A stretch of 64,000 nucleotides of DNA from Pseudolysobacter antarcticus (GCF_004168365.1 NZ_CP035704.1:1240001-1304000); one strand, 5' to 3'; positions 21,039 through 30,210 are shown, counted from the first letter of the stretch. Notes: generated by a model from the sequence alone, not told the origin. Program-made: numbers and translations.

Positions 21039-21070
21039 CATCGACACGGCGCGACAACGCCGTGTCGATG
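21039..21070 (-). terminator. Perfect 13-bp hairpin after the quinone-oxidoreductase-like gene
   Basis: CATCGACACGGCG pairs with CGCCGTGTCGATG without a mismatch, loop of six bases (CGACAA). It starts eight bases beyond the stop codon at 21078 of the minus-strand dehydrogenase and lies upstream of the phosphatase start. There is no T-run behind it, so it may protect the 3' end or act as a partial terminator rather than a classical one. Confidence 0.6.
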
Positions 21071-21077
21071 GCGAATA

Positions 21078-22094
21078 TCACCAACCAGCCAGGACGATTT
21101 TTCCGATGCTCTGACCCGATTCGAGCAGCGCGTGTGCCTTGCGCAGATTTTCGGCTGTGATGCTGCCGAGATTCTGCCGCATCGTGCCGCGCAATTTTCC
21201 GGCGTCGATCAGCGCCGCGATGCGGGCCAGCAAATGCCGCTGCTCGATCATGTCGTCGGTTTGGAATTTCGCGCGTGTGAACATCATTTCCCAATGGATG
21301 CTGACACTTTTCAGCTTGAACGGATCACCGATCGGCAGCGGTGCGCTCGGCTCCACGATGAGGCCGATGCGTCCTTGCGGCGCGATCAGTTCGCCCATCT
21401 GTGTCCAGTACGCCGCGCTGTCGGCAAAGTTCACGATGTACGGAATCGCGGTGATACCGAGCGCGTCGAGTTGTGGCTGCAGCGCTTGGCGATGATCAAT
21501 CACATGATCGGCACCGAGCTCGCGACACCACGCAATCGTATCGGCGCGCGATGCTGTTGCAATCACGGTCACGCCGGCGAGCTTGCCGAACTGGATCGCC
21601 ATCGAACCCACGCCGCCAGCGCCGCCGATGACCAGCAGATTGCGGCCATGCTCGCTGCCATCGTTGCCGATGCGCATGCGCTCGAACATCAGCTCCCATG
21701 CCGTAATCGCGGTGAGCGGAAGCGCCGCCGCCTGCGCAAAATCGAGGCTGGCCGGCTTGCGCGCGACGATGCGTTCGTCGACCAGTTGATACTCGCTGTT
21801 GCAGCCTGGGCGCTCGATCGAGCCGGCGTAATAGACCTCGTCGCCGGGCTTGAACGCGGTCACCTGATCACCCACCGCCTCGACGATGCCGGCCGCATCC
21901 CAGCCGAGCACGCGCGGTGCGGATTCGACTTTGTCTTTCGGCGAACGCACTTTGGTGTCGACCGGATTGACCGACACGGCAAGCATACGCACAAGCAGAT
22001 CGCGTGCGGTGGCGACAGGTTTTTCGATCTCGGTATCGAACAGCGAATGGGCATCGCTGATCGGCAGATAACGCGTGAGGGCAACAGCTTTCAT
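21078..22094 (-). CDS. Zinc-type alcohol dehydrogenase-like protein (quinone oxidoreductase family)
   Basis: 338 residues starting MKAVALTRYLP behind TGGAG; the open frame upstream of it is not family-like. It is a medium-chain dehydrogenase/reductase: GROES-like domain with SVNPVDTKVR and LGWDAAGIVEAVGD, and the NADPH-binding loop LLVIGGAGGVGSMAIQFGKL. The zinc-ligand cysteines of true alcohol dehydrogenases are absent, as in quinone oxidoreductases. It matches the zinc-binding alcohol dehydrogenase family group that includes YhdH-like enzymes. It is the second gene after an SDR, and both face the LysR regulator at 23063. Confidence 0.88.
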   Translation of the reverse strand: MKAVALTRYLPISDAHSLFDTEIEKPVATARDLLVRMLAVSVNPVDTKVRSPKDKVESAPRVLGWDAAGIVEAVGDQVTAFKPGDEVYYAGSIERPGCNSEYQLVDERIVARKPASLDFAQAAALPLTAITAWELMFERMRIGNDGSEHGRNLLVIGGAGGVGSMAIQFGKLAGVTVIATASRADTIAWCRELGADHVIDHRQALQPQLDALGITAIPYIVNFADSAAYWTQMGELIAPQGRIGLIVEPSAPLPIGDPFKLKSVSIHWEMMFTRAKFQTDDMIEQRHLLARIAALIDAGKLRGTMRQNLGSITAENLRKAHALLESGQSIGKIVLAGW

Positions 22095-22158
22095 CGAAAT
22101 CTCCAAAATGTGGAATCGGATAAATGCGACACCGCAATCACTCGCGTGCCGCACGGAA

Positions 22159-22953
22159 TCAGAACGCCGACAGCAGCAATCCGCCCTCGGCGCGCACGGC
22201 TGCGCCGTTCATCGCGGAAGCCAGTGGGCTCGCGACAAATACCACCACGCTCGCAATTTCCTCGGGTTCGATAAATCGTTGCAGCAACGACGTCGGGCGC
22301 GCCGTCTTGAAAAACTGCTGCTCAAACTCGGCGGTACTCACGCCTTGCTTCTCGGCGAAATCCTTGACGAACGTGCCGACGCCTTCGGAGCGGGTCGGCC
22401 CCGGCAATACCGAATTGACCGTGACGCGCGTGCCCTTGGTGAGCTGCGCCAGACCGCTGGCGATCGAAATCTGCGCCGACTTGGTCATGCCGTAATGAAT
22501 CATCTCGGCCGGAATCTGCAGCGCCGATTCGCTGGAAATGAAAACCACGCGTCCGCTATTGCGCGTGAGCATGCCGGGCAGATAGTGCCGCGCCAGACGC
22601 GCGCCGCTGAGCACGTTGATTTCGAAAAAACGCCGCCAGTCGTCATCGCTGATCTGCGCGAATTCCGCGACTTCAAAAATGCCGAGGTTGTTGATCAGGA
22701 TATCGAGTTCGGGCAGCTTTTCGAACACGATTTTCGCGCCGGATTCCGTGCCGAGATCGGCGGCGATGCCATCGACCTTCGCATCGGGTACGGCAGCACG
22801 CAATTGCGAAAGCGCCGCATCGACGCGGGCCTGGCTGCGACCGTTCAGCGTGACGTGCGCACCGTGGCGCGCGAGTTCTTCGGCAATCGCATAACCGATG
22901 CCGACGGTGGAGCCGCTGACTAGTGCGCGTTGTCCGTCGAGAGTGAAGTTCAT
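22159..22953 (-). CDS. Short-chain dehydrogenase/reductase
   Basis: 264 residues from the ATG at 22953, preceded by AGGAAA. Classical SDR motifs: ALVSGSTVGIGYAIAEEL for NADP(H), DILINNLGIFEV in place of NNAG, the catalytic Ser in FISSESA, and YGMTKSAQ as YxxxK. LPGPTRSEGVGTFVKD after the active site resembles 3-oxoacyl-ACP reductase-like SDRs that use small ketones or aldehydes. It is transcribed divergently from the LysR gene and probably co-transcribed with the oxidoreductase at 21078 (64-base gap). The pair looks like a LysR-controlled detoxification module; the substrate is unknown. Confidence 0.88.
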   Translation of the reverse strand: MNFTLDGQRALVSGSTVGIGYAIAEELARHGAHVTLNGRSQARVDAALSQLRAAVPDAKVDGIAADLGTESGAKIVFEKLPELDILINNLGIFEVAEFAQISDDDWRRFFEINVLSGARLARHYLPGMLTRNSGRVVFISSESALQIPAEMIHYGMTKSAQISIASGLAQLTKGTRVTVNSVLPGPTRSEGVGTFVKDFAEKQGVSTAEFEQQFFKTARPTSLLQRFIEPEEIASVVVFVASPLASAMNGAAVRAEGGLLLSAF

Positions 22954-23062
22954 GGCAGGTTTCCTGTGGAGTGATCGGCGCATCATAGGCGCGATGCGTT
23001 TCTTGATAAATCGCATGATCGATGAAACACTTTCAAACAATTATTGATAATGATTCCGGCGT
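22954..23062. promoter_or_regulatory. Divergent control region between SDR and LysR genes, with candidate operators
   Basis: The 109-base gap is more AT-rich than its surroundings. ATGCG (22994-22998) and CGCAT (23012-23016) form an inverted repeat with a 13-base spacer, close to the T-N11-A dyads LysR proteins bind. A second dyad, ATTATTGATAAT (23040-23051), lies against the LysR start codon and could be the autorepression site. The assignment is by position and symmetry only. Confidence 0.45.
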
Positions 23063-24028
23063 ATGGACAGATTGAGCGATCTCGCGTTATTCCTGCGTAT
23101 TCTCGAACTCGGCTCGATCAGCGCGGCAGCGCGCAGTATCGATGTATCAGCGGCGGTCGCGAGTTTGCGCATGCAACGGCTCGAGCGCGATCTCGGTGTG
23201 CGCCTGCTTCATCGCACCACACGCAGCCTGCACGCCACTGCGGAAGGCCAGCGCCTGGCCGAGCGCGGCCGCGAACTGCTGCAGGAGTTCGAGTCGTTGT
23301 CCGAGTCGGTGCGCCGTGATGGCGATGAAGTGCGTGGCCTGCTGCGCGTGAGTTTGCCGGCATCGTTCGGGCGGCGGCACATCTCGCCGCTGCTGCCGCA
23401 GTTCCTCGCGCGCCACCCGTCATTGCAGCTCAACGTGCATCTGAGTGATCAGTACGTCGATCTGGTCGAGAGCGGTTTCGACCTTGCGATCCGCATCGGC
23501 GACCTGGCCGATTCGAGCCTAGTCGCGCGGCGTCTCGCGCCGAGCCGACGTGTATTGTGCGCGAGCCCGGACTATCTCAAGCGGCACGGCATTCCGCGCA
23601 AACCTGCGGATCTGGCGGCGCACAATTGCCTGATCCTCAGCACCACTGCGGGGCGCCAGGATAGCTGGCCGCTGCGCGATGCGCACGGCGAAATCATGCA
23701 GCGCATCAGCGGCAATTTCGAGAGCAACCTCGGCGAAGTATTGCGTGACGCTGCGGTGGCGGGCGTCGGCATCGGCCTGAAATCGACGTGGGATATCGCC
23801 GAGGATTTGCGTTTGGGTCGGCTGCGCGTCGTACTCGCGAATTTCCCCGTGCGTGATGTGGCGATCCACGCCCTCATGCCGCAGCGGCGGCTGGTGCCGC
23901 TCAAGGTGCGCGCGTTCGTCGATTATCTCGCTGCGCAGTTCGGCGATCCGCCGTTCTGGGATCGCGGGCTTGGCCGCTATTTGCGCGCGCTGACGCTGCC
24001 AAAAGTATCGGTCAAGCCTTCCAGATAG
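23063..24028 (+). CDS. LysR family transcriptional regulator
   Basis: 321 residues. The N-terminal winged helix-turn-helix is clear: LALFLRILELGSISAAARS, then SLRMQRLERDLGVRLLHRTT and LHATAEGQRLAERG. The effector domain follows (LLRVSLPASFGRRHISPLLP, LAIRIGDLADSSLVARRL), a type common in regulators placed next to oxidoreductases in Proteobacteria. The gene is divergent from the SDR/oxidoreductase pair and most likely controls it. It converges on the hydroxyproline operon end at 24106, so it is less likely to be that operon's regulator. Confidence 0.92.
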   Translation: MDRLSDLALFLRILELGSISAAARSIDVSAAVASLRMQRLERDLGVRLLHRTTRSLHATAEGQRLAERGRELLQEFESLSESVRRDGDEVRGLLRVSLPASFGRRHISPLLPQFLARHPSLQLNVHLSDQYVDLVESGFDLAIRIGDLADSSLVARRLAPSRRVLCASPDYLKRHGIPRKPADLAAHNCLILSTTAGRQDSWPLRDAHGEIMQRISGNFESNLGEVLRDAAVAGVGIGLKSTWDIAEDLRLGRLRVVLANFPVRDVAIHALMPQRRLVPLKVRAFVDYLAAQFGDPPFWDRGLGRYLRALTLPKVSVKPSR

Positions 24029-24105
24029 AGCTGGCTGGAACAGCCATGGCGCTCAATCTCAATGCCTCGCGCTGGCATCGAAAGACGATCATCGCCGCGC
24101 CCGAA

Positions 24106-25689
24106 TCAGCTGATCGAAACATCGCTGAATTTGCCGTCGACGAGTCGACGCAAACGTAGCGGATTTTTCTCCTGCAATTCCGGCGGCAGAAGCGCATCGG
24201 GAAAATTCTGCAACGCCACAGGTCGTACCCAGCGCAGGATCGCGGCGCTACCGACCGAGGTCGAGCGGCTGTCCGAACTCGCCGGCCACGGGCCGCCGTG
24301 GATCATGGCGTGATTGACTTCGACGCCGGTCGGAAAGCCGCCGAACAGCACGCGCCCGGCGCGGCTCTGCAGCACGTCGAGCAAGGTCGCATAGTTGCCG
24401 AGTTCATCGACTTCGGCATGCACGGTCGCCGTGAGTTGGCCATCCAGATGCTCGGCGAGTTTGGTCAATTGCGCGACGGATTCCGCGCGAACCAGCACGG
24501 TGCTCGGACCGAAAACTTCCTCGGCGAGTTCGGGGTGTGCGAGCAAGGTCGCGGCATCGGTTTCGAGCAAGGCCGGACCACCTTGGCTGCCGCTGGAATC
24601 ACGCTGCGCGAGCACATCTACGCCCGGATGTTGCGCGAGGGCTTTTATGCCGTGGCGATAGGCCTCCGCAATGCCCGGCGTCAGCATGGTCGCGGTATTG
24701 CTCTCGGCGAACAGCGATTTTAATCGTGCTCGCATATCATCGTAGCCAGCGCCATCCGCTGCGAATAGCAAACCGGGCGAAGTGCAGAACTGGCCGCATG
24801 CCAGCATCACCGAAGCATGCAAGCCATCGGTGATGGTTTCGGCGCGTGCCGCGAGCGCGCCGGGCAGAATGAAAACCGGATTGACCGAGCCCATTTCCGC
24901 ATACACCGGAATCGGTTGCTTGCGTTGTGCGGCCAGCGCGAGCAACGCGCGCCCGCCGCGTTGCGAGCCGGTGAAACCCACCGCCTGGATGACGGGATGT
25001 TTGACCAGCGCCGTACCGACGCTGTGCTCAGCATCGAACAGCAATGAAAAAATTCCGGCATCCAGACCGCACTCGCGAATAGCCGTCTGGATGGCCAAAC
25101 CGATAATCTCCGAGGTGCCGGGATGCGCCGGGTGCGCCTTGACGATCACCGGGCAACCCGCGGCAAGTGCCGAGGCGGTATCGCCGCCCGCGACCGAAAA
25201 CGCCAGCGGAAAATTGCTCGCACCGAACACTGCGACCGGACCGAGTGCACGGTGCATCGAACGCAGATCGGGCTTCGGCGGGCTGCGCGCCGCATCACCG
25301 TGATCGATGCGCGCATCCAGCCAGTCGCCATCGCGCAATACACTCGCGAACAGGCGAAGTTGCAGACAGGTGCGCGCGGTTTCGTTGCGTACGCGCGCCT
25401 CGGGCAAGCCGGTTTCGCGCGGTATGATTTCGATGAGTGACGGCAGCGCTGTCTCGATGTGGTTTGCGATCGATTCCAGCAGGATCACACGCTGCGCGCC
25501 AGCGCTACGCGCGAATGCTGGCGCGGCCGCGGCGGCCAGTGTCGTGGCGTGTTCGATATCGCTACTCGATGCCGAATGGAACTCCACGCCATACGCCGCA
25601 TTCGCGGTCGGATCGAACGCACGAAAACACTTGCCGCCAGGCTTGCCACGTCCGGCACCGATGATCGAAAGGCCGCTCGATTCAGTCAC
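24106..25689 (-). CDS. 2-oxoglutarate semialdehyde dehydrogenase (aldehyde dehydrogenase family)
   Basis: 527 residues. It is the last gene of the hydroxyproline operon and oxidises 2,5-dioxopentanoate (alpha-ketoglutarate semialdehyde) to 2-oxoglutarate with NAD(P)+. Visible: FGASNFPLAFSVAGGDTASAL, the catalytic Glu in VYAEMGSVNPVF and the catalytic Cys in LACGQFCTSPGL. The length and the SPGL context fit the ketoglutarate semialdehyde dehydrogenase group rather than generic aldehyde dehydrogenases. Translation starts at GTG (25689), three bases after the stop of the previous gene and behind GGAG. Confidence 0.9.
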   Translation of the reverse strand: MTESSGLSIIGAGRGKPGGKCFRAFDPTANAAYGVEFHSASSSDIEHATTLAAAAAPAFARSAGAQRVILLESIANHIETALPSLIEIIPRETGLPEARVRNETARTCLQLRLFASVLRDGDWLDARIDHGDAARSPPKPDLRSMHRALGPVAVFGASNFPLAFSVAGGDTASALAAGCPVIVKAHPAHPGTSEIIGLAIQTAIRECGLDAGIFSLLFDAEHSVGTALVKHPVIQAVGFTGSQRGGRALLALAAQRKQPIPVYAEMGSVNPVFILPGALAARAETITDGLHASVMLACGQFCTSPGLLFAADGAGYDDMRARLKSLFAESNTATMLTPGIAEAYRHGIKALAQHPGVDVLAQRDSSGSQGGPALLETDAATLLAHPELAEEVFGPSTVLVRAESVAQLTKLAEHLDGQLTATVHAEVDELGNYATLLDVLQSRAGRVLFGGFPTGVEVNHAMIHGGPWPASSDSRSTSVGSAAILRWVRPVALQNFPDALLPPELQEKNPLRLRRLVDGKFSDVSIS

Positions 25690-25692
25690 GAT

Positions 25693-26607
25693 CTACTCCG
25701 TTCCAGCGAGGTTTTGCAGCGTCGGCAGGGTGGCGAGCGCGGTCGCGATTTCTGCTTCGGCAGTGGCGCGCTCGGCACCGCTCAAGAGCAGGCGCGGGGC
25801 GCGTACGATCTCGCTGCCCATACCGACCTTGGCCTGCACGAGTTTGATCAGCTGCACGAATTTCGGCACGGTATCCATGCGCAGCAGCGGCAGGAACCAG
25901 CGATACAGCGCGAACGCTTCGTCATGGCGTCCGGCGCGGGCGAGGTCGTACAAACGCACCGATTCGGCCGGGAATGCATTGACCAATCCTGCGATCCAGA
26001 ACTGCGCGCCGGCGGCCACGCCTTCGACCAAGACGTCATCGACACCGACGCCGATGGCGAGGCGATCACCGAGCAAGGCGCGAATCCAGCTGATGCGTCG
26101 CACATCGGTACTCGACTCTTTTACCGCGGCGAGATTGACATGTTCGGTCGCGAGTTCGGCGATCTGCTCGGGCAGGAAATCGGTTTTGTAAGCCACCGGA
26201 TTGTTGTACAGGATGCACGGCAGCGGCGTGGCCGAAATGACAGCGCTCATGTGTGCTTTCATCTCCCGCCAGTCGCTCACATACAGATACGGCGGCAGCA
26301 CCATCAGGCCGCGCGCCCCGGCGGCGTGTGCGGCTTGGGCGAGCTGCACCGCATCGGCTGTGCTGGTGGCGGCGATGCCTGGAATCACCGGCACATCGAC
26401 CGCGGCGACACAGGTTTTGATCAGCGCGATTTTTTCATCGAACGACAACGTGGCACCTTCGCCGAGCGAGCCGCACGGAATAATCGCGGTCCCGCCGTGT
26501 TGCACCAGCCATTGCACATGCTCGCGCACGAAGTCGTGATCGATCGACAGATCGGCATTGAATTTTGTGGTGATCGCGGGCATCACGCCCAGAAAGTTGA
26601 CACTCAT
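25693..26607 (-). CDS. 1-pyrroline-4-hydroxy-2-carboxylate deaminase (DHDPS/NAL superfamily)
   Basis: 304 residues of the dihydrodipicolinate synthase superfamily. It is assigned to deamination of pyrroline-hydroxy-carboxylate to 2-oxoglutarate semialdehyde because of its place in the operon. The GSLGEGATL motif replaces the usual GTTGE. The Schiff-base lysine lies in LAAVKESSTD and the catalytic Tyr in LYNNPVAYK. The ATG at 26607 overlaps the TGA of the upstream oxidoreductase (ATGA). A longer open frame exists upstream but lies in the neighbouring gene. True dihydrodipicolinate synthase is an alternative on family grounds alone; the operon argues against it. Confidence 0.88.
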   Translation of the reverse strand: MSVNFLGVMPAITTKFNADLSIDHDFVREHVQWLVQHGGTAIIPCGSLGEGATLSFDEKIALIKTCVAAVDVPVIPGIAATSTADAVQLAQAAHAAGARGLMVLPPYLYVSDWREMKAHMSAVISATPLPCILYNNPVAYKTDFLPEQIAELATEHVNLAAVKESSTDVRRISWIRALLGDRLAIGVGVDDVLVEGVAAGAQFWIAGLVNAFPAESVRLYDLARAGRHDEAFALYRWFLPLLRMDTVPKFVQLIKLVQAKVGMGSEIVRAPRLLLSGAERATAEAEIATALATLPTLQNLAGTE

Positions 26608-27887
26608 TGTTGGTTGACCTCGAGCGGGGATGGAATCAGGTTGGAAAGTGCGGTGGCGGTAAATGGCGGACGCGTGGATAGAGTGTCGGACCAGCCGAAC
26701 AGGAACTCGCCCGCGCTGCCGCAGATGCGGCCTTGGCACGCACCCATGCCCCAACGGCTGCTCAGCTTGGCTTGGCGCATGCTTGGCATGTCGCGTACGG
26801 CGGCTAGCGGCACGTCTTCGCAACGGCAGAAAAAAGTTTCGGGCGTGGCGAGGTAACGCAGTTCATCGCGCAGTGCGAAAGTTTTGGCGAGGGATTTCGC
26901 GAACGCGTAGGTACGCGCGCGTGCAGCGAATAACTCGGCTGCCTTGTCTGCAAATCCGGCGGCGGCGAGACCGGCGATGCGGCCTTCGAGCAGTGCCTTG
27001 TCCACACCACCGATGCCGGTACTTTCGCCTGCGGCGTAAACATTCGATTGCGAACAGCGCTGTGATGCATCGACGCCGATCGCGCCGTGTGTGATCACGC
27101 AGCCGAACATCTGCGCAAGATCGAGATTCGGCACCAAGCCGAAACCGCACGCGAGCAGATCGCACTCGATACGCCGCTGTTGCGTACCGTGTTTCAGCCA
27201 GACCGCCGTCAGTTGATTCTCGCCTTCGGCATGGGTGATCCACGCGTCGCTGTAGTAGGGAGCGCCGACACTTTGCCAACGCAGGCGCGCGGCTTGGGCG
27301 AGTTTGCCGGGATGTCGCCACAGGCCGAAGGCAAAGTCTCGGCGCGCCTGTGCGCTGGCCTGTTCGGCGATACACAAAACACGTGCGCCGGCCTGGCGTG
27401 CGGTTGCGGCGACGGCGAGCAGCAGCGGCCCGCTGCCGGCGATGACGATGTGTTTGCCGCTGACCTCCAGCCCGGCTTTGATCAAGGCCTGTAGGCCGCC
27501 GGCGCCGGTCACGCCGGGCAAAGTCCAACCCGGAAACGGCAGGTAAAGTTCGCGTGCGCCGGACGCCAGAATCACCTGCTCGAAGCGGATCGCGCAGCGC
27601 TGTCCGCGCAGATCGGCAATCAACAGATTCGGCTCGGGAAGAAACACCGCGCGGCAGCCGTTTACCCGGCGCGCGGCACTGCGTTCGAGACGCTGCAACC
27701 AGCGCCGTGCCGTAGCCGAACCTTGATCGCTATTGGCGCCGCGCCAGATCTGTCCGCCGGGACGGGGATTATCATCGATCAGCAGCACGCGACGTCCGCA
27801 TTCGGCGGCGCTCACGGCCGCGGCAATTCCAGCCGGGCCGGCGCCGATCACGAGGATTTCGGTGCTGAATGTCGGCTCACTCGACAT
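26604..27887 (-). CDS. D-hydroxyproline dehydrogenase, FAD/NAD(P)-binding subunit with C-terminal Fe-S site
   Basis: 427 residues. The N-terminal dinucleotide fold reads ILVIGAGPAGIAAAVSAAE. A second nucleotide-binding segment (KHIVIAGSGPLLLAVAATA) and ATG-type loop VILASGARELYLPFPGWTLPG follow. Near the C-terminus FFCRCEDVPL and GMGACQGRICG supply four cysteines for a BFD-like [2Fe-2S] site. This is the HcnB/OoxA-type subunit known from heteromeric D-hydroxyproline and opine dehydrogenases. It overlaps the small ferredoxin-like subunit by 11 bases, and its own stop overlaps the deaminase start. Confidence 0.88.
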   Translation of the reverse strand: MSSEPTFSTEILVIGAGPAGIAAAVSAAECGRRVLLIDDNPRPGGQIWRGANSDQGSATARRWLQRLERSAARRVNGCRAVFLPEPNLLIADLRGQRCAIRFEQVILASGARELYLPFPGWTLPGVTGAGGLQALIKAGLEVSGKHIVIAGSGPLLLAVAATARQAGARVLCIAEQASAQARRDFAFGLWRHPGKLAQAARLRWQSVGAPYYSDAWITHAEGENQLTAVWLKHGTQQRRIECDLLACGFGLVPNLDLAQMFGCVITHGAIGVDASQRCSQSNVYAAGESTGIGGVDKALLEGRIAGLAAAGFADKAAELFAARARTYAFAKSLAKTFALRDELRYLATPETFFCRCEDVPLAAVRDMPSMRQAKLSSRWGMGACQGRICGSAGEFLFGWSDTLSTRPPFTATALSNLIPSPLEVNQQ

Positions 27888-28134
27888 GAGTAATCACTCG
27901 CATTCCGGGCGTGCACAAGACCTGGCACGCGCGCTGATGCGCGTGTCCATCAATGTTGACTCGACACTCGAAACACACGCCCATGCCGCACAAAGCGGCG
28001 CGTGGTTGGCCGCTCACCGAGCGGCGCCAATGAGTTATGCCTGCGTTGAGCAAAGCCGCAGCAACTGTGCTGTTGCGAATCAAAAGATACGCCCGCCCAT
28101 CGATAAAAATTTCGATGTATTCAGGCGACCGCAT
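27877..28134 (-). CDS. D-hydroxyproline dehydrogenase, small (2Fe-2S) subunit
   Basis: 85 residues from ATG 28134 ([13 protein letters not shown]). It is a plant-type ferredoxin fold as in HcnA/OoxC: the cluster cysteines are in ALCGMGVCFECRVN and a fourth in QRACQVLC. It would pass electrons between the FAD of the DAO-like subunit and the large FAD subunit. It overlaps the preceding gene by 14 bases and the next by 11, typical of subunits made in fixed ratio. Confidence 0.88.
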   Translation of the reverse strand: MRSPEYIEIFIDGRAYLLIRNSTVAAALLNAGITHWRRSVSGQPRAALCGMGVCFECRVNIDGHAHQRACQVLCTPGMRVITHVE

Positions 28135-29263
28135 GTGTCGTCTCCGATGCAAAACGTGTCGGCCAATACGGTGCCGGTGGAATCGCGCAGGTGCGACCGA
28201 GCAATTGTGCTGCGATCAATTCTGCGGTCGCGGTGGCGGTGGTGATGCCGAGGCCTTCGTGGCCGGTCGCGAGCCAGATCGATGCATGTTGTGCGCTCGG
28301 TCCGATCAGCGGCAACCCATCGCGCGTGGCGGGGCGCAAACCGGTCCAACTGCGCAGCACCTGCACATCGCGCAGAAACGGCAGGAAACCGACCGCGCGT
28401 TCGAGCATGTGCGCGAGCAAGGGCGCATCAATCGCGGTGTCGGTCGCATCGAACTGGCGCGACGAACCGATCAGAATTTGTCCGTTGCGGCGCGGCTGCA
28501 CGTTGAACGCAACCGAATCGGCGTCGCTCGCGTGGGCGCTGTGCAGATAACCGAGTTCGACCAATTGATGGCGCACGCGGCCAGGGTAGCGATCGCTGAT
28601 GACCAGATGACCCTTGCGCGCGCGCAGCGGCAGGTTCGGCAATAGATCATTGCTCGCCAAACCAGCGGCGACCACGATGCGTTCGGCATCGAGCATCGTG
28701 CCATCGACGAAATATATCCGCCCCGGCTCGATCACTTGTACCCGCTGGCCGAAGCGCATGACCGCGCCGAGCGTTGCGGCGTTGGCAGCAAAATGCTGCG
28801 CGGCGGCGGGCGGATAAATCACTGCGTCGTCGCGCACCAGCAAGGCGCCGGACAGGCGCGAGATCAGATCCGGCTCGGCGCGCGCCAGCTCGGCGGAATT
28901 CAAAATTTGTGCATGCACATCGTGCTGCCGATACATCGCGACTTTTTCTTCGACGGCATCCATTTCGGCGCGATTGGCGGCGATCCACAACGTTCCGCAG
29001 GCGTCGTATTCGATATCGTCGGGCAGGCTCGCTGCGCGTCTCATCCAAAGCTCGCGCGAGCGCGCCGTAAGCGCCCATTGCGCGGCGGAATCGTCCATCA
29101 CCACGATGTGACCCATGCCGCACGCGGTGATGCCGCCGCCGGGGAAATCGGAATCGATCAAAACCGTATTCAGTCCGCCAGCGGCGCACGCCTCGGCGCA
29201 GGCCGAGCCGATGATTCCAGCACCGACGATCGCGACATCGCAGCGCGTAAGCGCGGGATTCAA
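28121..29263 (-). CDS. D-hydroxyproline dehydrogenase, DAO-type catalytic subunit (TTG start)
   Basis: 380 residues. The FAD-binding fold begins [20 protein letters not shown] only eight residues from the start, and the C-terminus has [18 protein letters not shown] and [18 protein letters not shown], the D-amino-acid oxidase family ends. It oxidises D-hydroxyproline to the pyrroline-hydroxy-carboxylate. The only start that keeps the FAD motif and avoids most of the upstream gene is TTG at 29263, overlapping the epimerase stop as TTGA, with GGGGA seven to nine bases before it. Open frame continues 85 codons further upstream, but inside the epimerase gene. Confidence 0.87.
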   Translation of the reverse strand: MNPALTRCDVAIVGAGIIGSACAEACAAGGLNTVLIDSDFPGGGITACGMGHIVVMDDSAAQWALTARSRELWMRRAASLPDDIEYDACGTLWIAANRAEMDAVEEKVAMYRQHDVHAQILNSAELARAEPDLISRLSGALLVRDDAVIYPPAAAQHFAANAATLGAVMRFGQRVQVIEPGRIYFVDGTMLDAERIVVAAGLASNDLLPNLPLRARKGHLVISDRYPGRVRHQLVELGYLHSAHASDADSVAFNVQPRRNGQILIGSSRQFDATDTAIDAPLLAHMLERAVGFLPFLRDVQVLRSWTGLRPATRDGLPLIGPSAQHASIWLATGHEGLGITTATATAELIAAQLLGRTCAIPPAPYWPTRFASETTHAVA

Positions 29264-30210
29264 ATGCGAATTCCCCAGGCGAATGGATCGTTGTTGTCGA
29301 TGAGCAAAGTGCCTTCCGCGCAGATGTGCGCTTGGCCGGCGATACGCGGATAAATTCGATCCTCGAACAATTCGATGCTTGCATCGAAGACGCTGCCGAT
29401 CACGCTTTCCTGACGCCAGATCTGGCCCGGGCGGATTTTTCCGTCGGCGAACTGGCACGCGAGTTTCGCGCTCGTGCCGGTGCCGCACGGCGAACGGTCG
29501 TAGGCATCGCCCGGACACAACACAAAATTGCGTGCGTCGATGCCGGGCGTCGGTGATTTTGCGAACAGTTCGATGTGGTCGATTTCAGCGCCGTCGGCGC
29601 CGGTGATGTTGGCGCTGCGCAGCGCACGGCGGATATATTGCGTGGCTGCCGTCAATGCGGGCAGGTTGTCCGGCGCGATCCGCAAACCATGATTCTCGAC
29701 CAGAAAAAACCAGTTGCCGCCCCAGGCGACATCGCCGCTGATCGTGCCGAGATTTTCTACGTTGACTGATACCGACTTTGCATGCCGATACGAGGCCACG
29801 TTGCGCAGACTCACCGCATTCGGCGATTCGAGTCGCGCCTGGATGATGCCGACCGGCGTTTCGATGCGATGTTCGCCGATGCCGATGCGACCGAGATGCG
29901 CCAGCGTGACCAGCAAACCGATCGTGCCATGGCCGCACATGCCGAGATAACCGACGTTGTTGAAATAGATGACCGCAGCGGCGCAATCCGGATCGACCGG
30001 TTCGCACAATAACGCCCCAACCATGACGTCCGAACCGCGCGGTTCGTTGACGATGGCCGAGCGGTAGCGGTCGAATTCGCTGCGCATGCGATCGCGGCGT
30101 TGCGCGATGCTGCCATTGCCCAGATTCGGACCGCCCGACACCACCACGCGCGTGGGTTCACCGCCGGTGTGCGAGTCGACAATCTGAAGTTTTTGCGCGT
30201 GTGTTGGCAT
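29260..30210 (-). CDS. 4-hydroxyproline 2-epimerase (proline racemase family)
   Basis: 316 residues. First gene of the operon; it interconverts trans-4-hydroxy-L-proline and cis-4-hydroxy-D-proline by a two-cysteine acid/base mechanism. The two catalytic cysteines are visible: Cys92 in MCGHGTIG and Cys242 in [11 protein letters not shown] threonine in place of the second Cys would mean a dehydratase, and a Ser first residue another class, so epimerase or racemase is supported. [13 protein letters not shown] is the family opening. It is divergent from prpD across 278 bases. Proline racemase is the alternative, but the five genes that follow fit hydroxyproline. Confidence 0.93.
   Translation of the reverse strand: MPTHAQKLQIVDSHTGGEPTRVVVSGGPNLGNGSIAQRRDRMRSEFDRYRSAIVNEPRGSDVMVGALLCEPVDPDCAAAVIYFNNVGYLGMCGHGTIGLLVTLAHLGRIGIGEHRIETPVGIIQARLESPNAVSLRNVASYRHAKSVSVNVENLGTISGDVAWGGNWFFLVENHGLRIAPDNLPALTAATQYIRRALRSANITGADGAEIDHIELFAKSPTPGIDARNFVLCPGDAYDRSPCGTGTSAKLACQFADGKIRPGQIWRQESVIGSVFDASIELFEDRIYPRIAGQAHICAEGTLLIDNNDPFAWGIRI

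Noticed and set aside
28121-29518. A 465-residue form of the DAO-type dehydrogenase
   Set aside because: The first 85 codons lie wholly inside the epimerase gene in another frame and are Arg/His-rich shadow sequence.
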